Assembly (NCBI RefSeq): GCF_000003605.2 | Contig: NW_003115958.1 | Location: forward strand, 66,490-76,931 | Length of the DNA stretch: 10,442 bases | Source of the DNA: Saccoglossus kowalevskii | Lineage: Eukaryota; Hemichordata; Enteropneusta; Harrimaniidae | Reading direction: 5' to 3' | Part shown: in pieces, positions 1 through 8,500 of the stretch | Layout of the letters: every line of letters starts with the position of its first letter | How positions within the stretch are numbered: position 1 is the first letter of the stretch | The notes under the pieces: model-generated | The model's input: only the letters and a program-made list of their open reading frames with translations | What the model was told of the DNA's origin: nothing | The model's database searches: none | Position numbers and translations under genes: made by a program

Positions 1-6
1 ACGATG

Positions 7-65
7 CCAGAATTTCAGTTCTGCGCATAGCAATATGCGTTGGTACAGAACGTGTTGAATTCTGG
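7..65. other. Nested hairpin with GCAA tetraloop
   Basis: Three stacked perfect stems: CCAGAATT (7-14) with AATTCTGG (58-65), GTTCTG (18-23) with CAGAAC (46-51), and CGCATA (24-29) with TATGCG (34-39), closed by a GCAA loop. Bulges are TCA against GTGTTG, and TTGGTA on one side. Twenty base pairs in 59 nt is more than expected by chance in AT-rich DNA. It could be a foldback-element remnant at the window edge or a structured RNA; I do not recognise a family. Confidence 0.6.
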
Positions 66-590
66 GTAAAACCTCGTACCGTGTGTTCCGTGTTGATACG
101 TACTACACAATTAGTATTAGTAATACGAAGGGGGCAAGGGGATAGCTGGTACAGTGTTATGGGAAATAAAAAGGGTTTTTTACAATTTACAAGGAAAAAA
201 AGACGTTTTTACAGTTTACAGTGAAATTGAATTTTGCAGTGAATTGTGTCATCTAGTCGTTTTACAGTTTCGAAAATTTCCCTGGATTATTCTTTACTAC
301 TAATTTGGATGTAAATTCTTGTACGTACCGAGAACAATTACACATTTTTACAGTGTACGAAAACAATATTTGATTGATTACGTTGTACGTCTAGCCTGTG
401 ATTACAGAATTACGGAATTTATTTTTTTTCAATTTACGTTGTACGAACAAAAAAATATTGCAATTACGTTGAACGAAATAAATATTTTTTATTACCCATA
501 AAAAAAATTACAGGACTTTAATAAATACAGTAAATACAGTAATAAACAAAACAAAAAAGTAAAAAAAAGAAAAAAAACACAAAAACAACA
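66..590. other. AT-rich non-coding stretch with degenerate short motifs
   Basis: No supported gene. The stretch contains scattered variants of TTTACAGTTTACAGTG (about 177-265) and of TTACGTTGTACGA (around 350, 379, 436 and 465), followed by an A-rich tract at about 505-595. The short open frame at 319-501 on the plus strand is rich in Ile, Tyr and Phe as expected from AT-rich DNA and has no recognisable domain. Confidence 0.5.
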
Positions 591-1072
591 AATAATGAAG
601 ACAGATTACCAAGTAACTCCAATTGTATTAAAAAAATTGTTGATTGTAAATTGTAAGATGCACAAACCAACATTAGGTAAAGTTTCCCCACTTCACCTGA
701 AACAATTCGATAGTGCTATTTTTACTACATATACAATATTCCATTTCTTTTGTTTCCTTAACTTTTTTTTTCTACCAGACGAAATGAAGGCGAAGTGCCA
801 TATAATTTACAGGAATAAATAATTTGTTTAGTTATAATAATGATATGGTTCAATAAACTTGAGAACTGATCATCGCCCAGCAAAATTTGAATATCTGTGA
901 AAGTGTCTGGGGTATTTAAAAATTCACCCCATCTATTACATATTGATGTCATAATTATGTGCATTACCTACTTTACGTGACAATACATGTGTGAGTGTAT
1001 TTAATATGTATTAATTTCTATCCCTCCTTACTTATTTGTAGTGGATAATTTGTGCACTTCTGTCGCGGGGGA
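591..1072. other. AT-rich stretch without a supported gene
   Basis: Open frames at 595-822 (plus) and 964-758 (minus) overlap each other and have no motif I recognise. The minus one has a fairly protein-like middle (NTPDTFTDIQILLGDD), so a small unrecognised exon cannot be excluded, but no convincing splice pair was found. Confidence 0.4.
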
Positions 1073-1210
1073 GTCGTCACCTGCGCATGGGTCAGATGAC
1101 CATAGCGTGTCATTGTTAACAGACATGCGTCTACCCAAGAGCCTTTGCGTTTTAGCGTGTGTTGTTATCGTCGCCTGGGACTCAATTCCCGCGTGTGCGC
1201 AGGTGACGAC
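1073..1210. mobile_element. Small element with perfect 15-bp terminal inverted repeats (copy A)
   Basis: GTCGTCACCTGCGCA at 1073-1087 is the exact reverse complement of TGCGCAGGTGACGAC at 1196-1210. The 138-bp unit is clearly more GC-rich than its surroundings. Its inner part from about 1103 to 1207 matches 4677-4776 in the same orientation, including GTCTACCCA, GGACTCAATT and the right-end CAGSTGACG block. Its size and TIRs suggest a MITE-like or other short dispersed repeat. No clear target duplication is visible. An open frame crosses it (1041-1349, plus) but has no coding signature. Confidence 0.6.
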
Positions 1211-2144
1211 CCTCTGGATACATCGTGTCAGTTTCTTTATATTGCTCCAATCGATTAACCATTATATTATAATTTGTGTGTATGCAGACATACACATTCT
1301 CAACAATAAGATGGATTGTGGAATTGTCATAACTGTTGTACTGTTTTAATTGTGTTTTTTGCATTATTTTAGCTTATTTCTTGGTTGGAATATTTCCATG
1401 GGTGTTTGGTGATATTGAACACCAGGTTACACTACACACTTGTACCTTTGCTGTGCATCGCAAATTTGCCTACGTATGATTTCCCTGTACCATCCATACG
1501 TATATTGGGATTTAATGCAATAAAACAAACTGTAAATCTCCCAACAAGTTAATGTACATGTCAATCGACTATCAATATTGACGTACAATAAGGAATAATA
1601 TTAATTTTGGTATATTGAGTCTGAATTGTGTGCGATCATCATAGACAAAGATTAAATTACCACTGTGACATTGAGAACATTGTCTGGTGTAAGTCCCGGG
1701 GTCTTTCAATTGTCACATACGCCAAGCCGTTGGAGAACACTGAATAAGCTTCAGAAATAATATAAAATACGTTTTTCAGAGCTCGGAAATCTCTGAAATG
1801 AGAGACTGATATTTTGAGGGTACACCCCTCTACGATTCCTGGGGTGATACCTGACTTTCTCTTTAATGAGCCAATAATTAGTTTCAAAAAATAGACTCTA
1901 GTTATAAGACATATGAGCTAAGCTGGAGGACCCTTTCAGCACTCAACCTTTGACATCGTTAAGCTAATTTTAACCATACTGAAGACACAGCTCCTGAGTA
2001 TCAGACCTTGATATACTCAAGTCACGTGAGTTTATACATATATAAAATTGACAGTAATGTGATGCTACTATCATATCTGGATGACTAGTAGTCATGGCAA
2101 ATATGCTTATCAAATCAATACATATATCAGTATATGTCCAATTG
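1211..2144. other. 3' flank of the ROCO gene, no recognised gene
   Basis: In minus-strand sense this is downstream of the TAA at 2147-2145 and should hold the 3' UTR and polyadenylation site. A variant poly(A) hexamer ATTAAA lies on the minus strand at 1867-1862, about 280 nt past the TAA; I saw no canonical AATAAA on that strand between 1862 and 2144. A small perfect stem TTTCAGAG/CTCTGAAA sits at 1774-1798. A minus frame at 1887-1657 is open for 76 codons but unrecognised. Confidence 0.4.
1862..1867 (-). promoter_or_regulatory. Possible poly(A) signal ATTAAA
   Basis: The plus strand reads TTTAAT, so the minus strand has ATTAAA, the common variant of AATAAA. Its distance from the last in-frame stop is reasonable for a 3' UTR. 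The hexamer is common by chance in AT-rich DNA. Confidence 0.25.
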
Positions 2145-2528
2145 TTATTTGTGTACGGAGTATTGTTCTCGTGAGAGTCTTTTCCCTCTTCCAAGTTCTT
2201 CAAACATTTTCTGAATGGCACAGCCAACTCCATCATGCAATAAATACGTACTGCATATTATCACTAGATTTTCTATACTACTCTCGTGGTAAATGACATC
2301 GTCGCCACTACTTTCTAACTTCAATGCTGAAGCACCTTCTTGCCTCACCGTTGCTTCCCAATTGTTTGACCATTTCCGAAGGATTTGGTCAGTAACGGTC
2401 ATCTTCAGTACCGGAGCCTGTGCTTCCATGAATTGGCGCTCATCATTACCAATGCCCATGTAGTCAACCATTAGTCTGTGGTCCCGCCCTAGAACGTTCT
2501 TAACTTCAAGTAATTGTATTATTTCTTG
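2145..2528 (-). CDS. Death domain coding segment downstream of the TGA, same exon and frame
   Basis: 127 codons, open from the codon after the TGA to TAA at 2147-2145. The first ATG is at 2471, but the domain begins before it: QEIIQLLEVKNVLGRDHRLM is helix 1-2, MVDYMGI continues helix 2, KMTVTDQILRKWSNNWEATV is helix 4-5. These match the death-domain pattern of an LG-D-r-LA--LG block and a lL--W----aTV block. The usual Trp of the K-D-W motif is His here. After helix 5 the sequence (EGASALKLESSGDD) is a looser fit. A tail of about 45 residues follows, with Cys and a basic end. Death domains form homotypic contacts in death and immune signalling. The segment is part of the gene as an ancestral unit; whether it is still translated is unresolved. 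It could be the remnant of a truncated C-terminus. Confidence 0.65.
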   Translation of the reverse strand, partial: QEIIQLLEVKNVLGRDHRLMVDYMGIGNDERQFMEAQAPVLKMTVTDQILRKWSNNWEATVRQEGASALKLESSGDDVIYHESSIENLVIICSTYLLHDGVGCAIQKMFEELGRGKRLSREQYSVHK

Positions 2529-5500
2529 TCAAGTACTCTGAATCAACCATTTCACATCGCATTTGTTGCCATTTTCTTTCAAGATGGTTTGGTCAAATCC
2601 AGGGACAAGTAGATCAGTAACGTTCTCTTCTCTTCCGTGAACGGCATCATAAACTGCGGATTTGTTATTATCGGCGTCACAAATTGCTTGCATCGAATAG
2701 TAGCCCACCTCTTTAAGGTCATGGTGGTTTCTTAGTGCCTCTGCGCTGAGAATGTATCGGTCCACCTCCACGCCAGGGCAGGCAGAATGAAGGACTTGTC
2801 GTGTATCATATGACACCAATTCCATAAGTTCATAACAATCACCAATTTGAGATTCGTTTTCACATCTCGTGACAATGTTCACGGCTCTTCCGTCAGCAGT
2901 TATCAGCACTAATCCTTCAACAACTTTACAAACCTTGATGCCATTTCTCCATATTCCACTCGGTGGACGACCTATTGCAGTGAAATGGCCGTGGAGTCGT
3001 GTCTGCAGTTGAGGAAAGAAGTTACGCGAAAACATATCAACGAAACTGTGGCATTCGTACCTCCGTCCGTAGTAAATCTGCATACGGGTATTCCTTCTCC
3101 ACTGTTCACTCGGCATCACATCTGGCAACATACTAGATATTATGTATTGGTTGGCACGCCCGAATCCATAATCGCCTTCTTTCAACGGGAAAACGATTTC
3201 AAAAGCCACTAGTAACTCTATCAAGGGCATAGAGTTAGCTGCGCCACCAAGAACAATATCAATATCTTCCTTCGTGTAAATTTGCTTTTTCTCTAACTTG
3301 AAACGATACTGGTGAAATTGACCTGATGCTAGCATAGGTCCTAGAATTTTCCCACAAAACCATTGAGGTGACATAATGACGACTTCTTGGCAGGTATTAT
3401 GTACATTTCCTTTCATATATAGTATCTAATGAAAGAGAAATTGCAAAATGTTAATATTCAAATTTAAAAAAATTGCGATTGTGTTTTATGTAAGTTTATG
3501 CCACTCATGGTCACCTGTACCATTATTCTCAATGTCCATTTACTGTTACACCTTTTGTTCGTAAGCAAATTAGTAAACCCTCACGGATACGTTGATATTC
3601 AAATTAGTAAACCTCAGTTTTATGAAGAGACCTAATTCGCATATTTACTAAAACCAGGATTACTTATTTGTATATCAATGTAATCGTGAAGGTTTACTAA
3701 TTTGCATACGAATATAGATGAACACATCATTCATATGCAAAACATACACAAGTACATACATGTACAATTGCAATATGCAAATCTCATCACATTACAAAGA
3801 ATGAAAATTGTTTGCACGGTTGTCGTGTTAAGCATTTGATCGCTATCATTCGAAAACACTTAATATAGTATTATCAAAGTTTTCTTAAATATTGTGTTTG
3901 AGTACTTTATATATTTGATACATGTTTTTTTTGCTTTAAACCACGTCTATAAATAGATATGTTGTTGCGAATGTGATAGAAAGCGCCACTTTGTTACGTA
4001 TTTCTATAATGTTAACTTTCGACCAACTAGGGACATTCCCGCCTAGGGTTGAGTATCCTAACGAGCCTATAAATAGGACGCGCAACTATTTTAGCGCTAG
4101 TCTTTGCCGCGTTGTTGTGTTTAACGTTTGCCTACATATTACTTTATGGTAAGGTCTCCGGTATATCAGTGAATGTACTGTATTGACGTAATAAACTACT
4201 CTACGCGTTTATTACTTACGTATTCGTTTCTTGTGATTGATTTGTTTGCATAGCCTGGCATTTCTTACTTATTTTGGATATAACCCAGTCACGAATCATA
4301 ACACCACACAAATGTTAAAAAACTCACGAGGCCTCGTAAGTTTCACAACATTCTAGCCACAACTGCAAGGTTTAAAATAATTGTAAACTTATCTATGTGA
4401 GTAAGCTTTTGACTTACCATTCCAAGATTGTGAAGATATTCTGTTGCCTTCATTAAGAATTCCTCTTTCAATATTGAACGTGTCTTCTCCCTTATATATT
4501 TCACATAGTCCTTCCAGTACATCACAGGAAATAAGGTGTTTTCCAAAGTCCATTTCCTTTTAATCACTAGAATGTGGCCACATATATTTGGCATGTGTTC
4601 GAGTTTCTGATTGAGAATACATTTTAATTTGTGATCAGTGGACAAATGAATAGAATAATTGATGTTAAAGCGGACACAGCGTGTTATTGTTTGCAAAGAA
4701 ACGTCTACCCATGAGCCTCTACGTTTTTACCATGCGTCGTCGCTTAGGACTCAATTTCCGCGCGTGTGCAGCTGACGGCTTCTCCGCTTTAAGATAAACA
4801 CGTGTTAAACAGCAATTTTGTACGTAGTTAATGAGATGAGAAATCATGGATGGGTAATGAGTTGGTGATGTGATGGTTATTTGGGCCGGTAGTGGGTTGG
4901 ATAATGTTATGAATAGCGGGGAACTGGCTGAGTAGATGCAATGTTAGCGGGTAACTAGAGGAATAGGTAATGTTGCTGGTAGAGGAATGTTTAGTGGGAT
5001 GAGTAGTGGGGTACGTAGTGGAGTTGACAGAGGAATGGTTAGTGGGACAGGTTGCGACTGGGTCGAGGGTTTGGTAGTGGGATGAGTGGTGTTTTCGGTT
5101 GAGGCAGGTGGAGTGGGATGGGTAGTGGAGTTAGTGCATATCGTTATTTGTGTATATGAATGTCTAGTAAACAATCTCAATATTCCACCATCCCAAAGAT
5201 ATTAAGACAAGTATGCCGCTCGAGTGTTATAAGTAGTCGGCATATACTGTGAAATACTTATTTTAGCTGGAATTAATGTTCGCTGAAAAGACTTTTTCGG
5301 TGTTTTGTATGTAATTTATTTTCACTGCTTTTTGACGAGCTGAGTGTAAAATATGGAAAAAAAGGTATATTCGCTGGATTTTATTTTCACTGAATCATTC
5401 CTTCGGCGAAAATCAATTCCAGGCGAAAATAAAGTATTTTACAGTTCATGCGAACAGTGACGTCATGGGCGATTATTTCTTGTATATTATATCGCCAACA

Positions 5501-8500
5501 CTGTCTCCGTTTCAATAATAATAAGACAACTACTTGAAAGAACGACCAAATTGTATATTACATCTTCTTATTGTAAATACGCTATTTGTTTGGGAAATAT
5601 ATCCTCCACATGTTTCCATCTTCATATTTGCTTTCACTCTCCGAATATAAAGGAATAATTGCCGAATTTTCTGTGATATTTAACGTAGTGTCTCCCAACC
5701 ATTGTTGCTCCAGTGAATTTAGTAAAATAAATTCCAATAATATTTTAACATGAAACAGCTCTTCTTACCTGTATCGTCTCCTTCCTTCTATCTTTTAAGA
5801 TTTTCCGTAGTATTTTCATTCCATTGCTATCTGGATCATGACAGTCGAGTACCAGCACAACGTTGATAACATTCAGGAGCCCCTGGAATAGTTCCACTGA
5901 CCTCGATTTCACCAGTTCCGCTACCCGTTGAGCTCCAGAAAACAAGTGTCGCATGTTTGTTATATTAAAGTATCTGAATCAAATCTACTAAGCGATGTGT
6001 GAAGACGATACCTATAACAAAATCTCACCTTCATGTTCATAGTTTCCTATCTTAACCCAATCTCCCCTGCTGGCCACTAAAATAATTGACAGATTAATCA
6101 ATTCTCTATCTGAGGGTGGATTATTTGCCTTAAACATTTTGAACCAGTCGGTAACCTGGAAAATTAATATATTGTTATACATCATCACAAACCATTTATT
6201 TGTCACATTATTATGATTCATATAGCTTATGTCAATCACCATAATTGTGAATAATTGCGTTAATTTGTGACTGTGCTGCAGACTAAACACATCTGTTAAT
6301 TTGTGACTGTGTGCTGCAGACTGCTACGACTGAACACATCTGTTAATTTGTGACTGTGTGTTGCAGACTGCTACGACTGAACACATCTGTTAATTTGTGA
6401 CTGTGTGCTGCAGACTGCTGCGACTGAACACATCTGTTAATTTGTGACTGTGTGTTGCAGACTGCTACGACTGAACACATCTGTTAATTTGTGACTGTGT
6501 GCTGCAGACTGCTACGACTGAACACATCTGTTAATTTGTGAATGTGTGTTGCAGACTGCTACGACTGAACACATCTGTTAATTTGTGACTGTGTGCTGCA
6601 GACTGCTACGACTGAACACATCTGTTAACTTGTGACTGTGTGCTGCAGACTGCTACGACTGAACACATCTGTTAATTTGTGACTGTGTGCTGCAAACAGC
6701 TACGACTGAACACATCTGTTAATTTGTGACTGTGCGCTGCAGACTGCTACGACTGAACACATCTGCTAATTTGTGACTGTGTGCTGCAGACTGCAACGAC
6801 TGAACACATCTGTTAATTTGTAACTGTGTGCTGTAGACTGCTACGACTGAAAACATCTGTTAATTTGTGACTGTGTGCTGCAGACTGCTACGACTGAACA
6901 CATCTGTCAATTTGTGACTGAGTGCTGCAGACTGCTACGACTGAACACATCTGTTAATTTGTGACTGTGTGCTGCAGACTGCTACGACTGAACATATCTG
7001 TTAATTTGTGACTGTGTGCTGCAGACTGCTACGACTGAACACATCTGTTAATTTGTGACTGTGTGCTGCAGTCTGCTACGACTGAACACATCTGTTAATT
7101 TGTGACTGTGTGTTGCAGACTGCTACGACTGAACACATCTGTTAATTTGTGACTGTGTGTTGCAGACTGCTACGACTGAACACATCTGTTAATTTGTGAC
7201 TGTGTGCTGCAGACTGCTACGACTGAACACATCTGTTAATTTGTGATTGTGTGTGGCAGACTGCGACGACTGAACACATCTGTTAATTTGTGACTGTGTG
7301 CTGCAGACTGCTACGACTGAACACATCTGTTAATTTGTGACTGTGTGTTGCAGACTGCTACGACTGAACACATCTGTTAATTTGTGACTGTGTGCTGCAG
7401 ACGACTGCTACGACTGAACACATCTGTTAATTTGTGACTGTATGCTGTAAACTGCTACGACTGAACACATCTGTTAATTTGTGTCTGTGTGCTGCAGACT
7501 GCTACGACTGAACACATCTGTTAATTTGTGTCTGTGTGTTGCAGACTGCTACAACTGAACACATCTGTTAATTTGTGACTGTGTGTTGCAGACGACTGCT
7601 ACGACTGAACACATCTGTTAATTTCTGACTGTGTTGCAGATTGCTACGACTGAACACATCTGTTAATTTGTGACTGTGTGTTGCAGACTGCTACGACTGA
7701 ACACATCTGTTAATTTGTGACTGTGTGTTTCAGACTGCTACGACTGAACACATCTGTTAATTTGTGACTGTGTGCTGCAGACTGCTACGACTGAACACAT
7801 CTGTTAATTTGTGACTGTGTGCTGCAAACAGCTACGACTGAAAACATCTGTTAATTTGTGACTGTGTGCTGCAGACTGCTACGACTGAACACATCTGTTA
7901 ATTTGTGTCTGTGTGTTGCAGACTGCTACGACTGAACACATCTGTTAATTTATGACTGTGTGCTGCAGACGACTGCTACGACTGAACACATCTGTTAATT
8001 TGTGACTGAATGCAGTAAACTGCTACGACTGAACACATCTGTTAATTTGTGACTGTGTGCTGCAGACTGCTACGACTGAACACAACTGTTAACTTGTGAC
8101 TGTGTGTTGCAGATTGCTACGACTGAACACATCTGTTAATTTTTGACTGTGTGCTGCAGACTGCTACGACTGAACACACTGTTAATTATGACTGTGTGTT
8201 GCAGACTGCTACGACTGAACACATCTGTTAATTTGTGACTGTGTGTTGCAGACTGCTACGACTGAACACATCTGTTAACTTGTGACTGTGTTGCAGATTG
8301 CTACGACTGAACACATCTGTTAATTTGTGACTGTGTGCTGCAGACTGCTGTGACTGAACACATCTGTTAATTTGTGACTGTGCTGTAGACTGCTGTAGAC
8401 TTTCTATTTAGAAAAAAGCAAAATGGCAGCCTAACCACGTGACCAATCACAAAGAGCTTTGCACACTTTATTGAGCATTATACGTAGAAAAAGTAGTTTC

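Noticed and set aside
758-964. 68-codon minus-strand ORF with protein-like middle
   Set aside because: No family recognised and no good splice pair; kept only as a note in the stretch description.
1041-1349. 102-codon plus-strand ORF
   Set aside because: It runs through the inverted-repeat element, has no motif, and its opposite strand is also open.
1657-1887. 76-codon minus-strand ORF
   Set aside because: No recognisable motif; it lies in the probable 3' UTR or flank of the ROCO gene and contains a small inverted repeat.
2529-2531. Selenocysteine codon
   Set aside because: Neither the position nor the family suggests selenocysteine, and no SECIS-like structure was recognised in the 3' flank; I could not fold it to be certain.
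2496-2536. A micro-intron removing the TGA (GT at the AGTACT site to an AG about 33 nt later)
   Set aside because: It is far below usual animal intron size, the donor is poor, and it would delete part of death-domain helix 1.
2985-3212. 75-codon plus-strand ORF
   Set aside because: It is the antisense shadow of the COR exon.
4607-4696. N-terminal extension of the COR-A exon to the ATG at 4696
   Set aside because: A good acceptor at 4607 fits the phase, the residues before it do not resemble Roc-COR, and the frame start falls in the copy B repeat.
4944-5180. Pro/Thr-rich minus-strand protein
   Set aside because: The frame is produced by the degenerate G-rich repeat; it has no domain and sits inside an intron.
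6259-8402. CRISPR array
   Set aside because: The units are contiguous and near identical with no unique spacers, and the setting is a eukaryotic intron.
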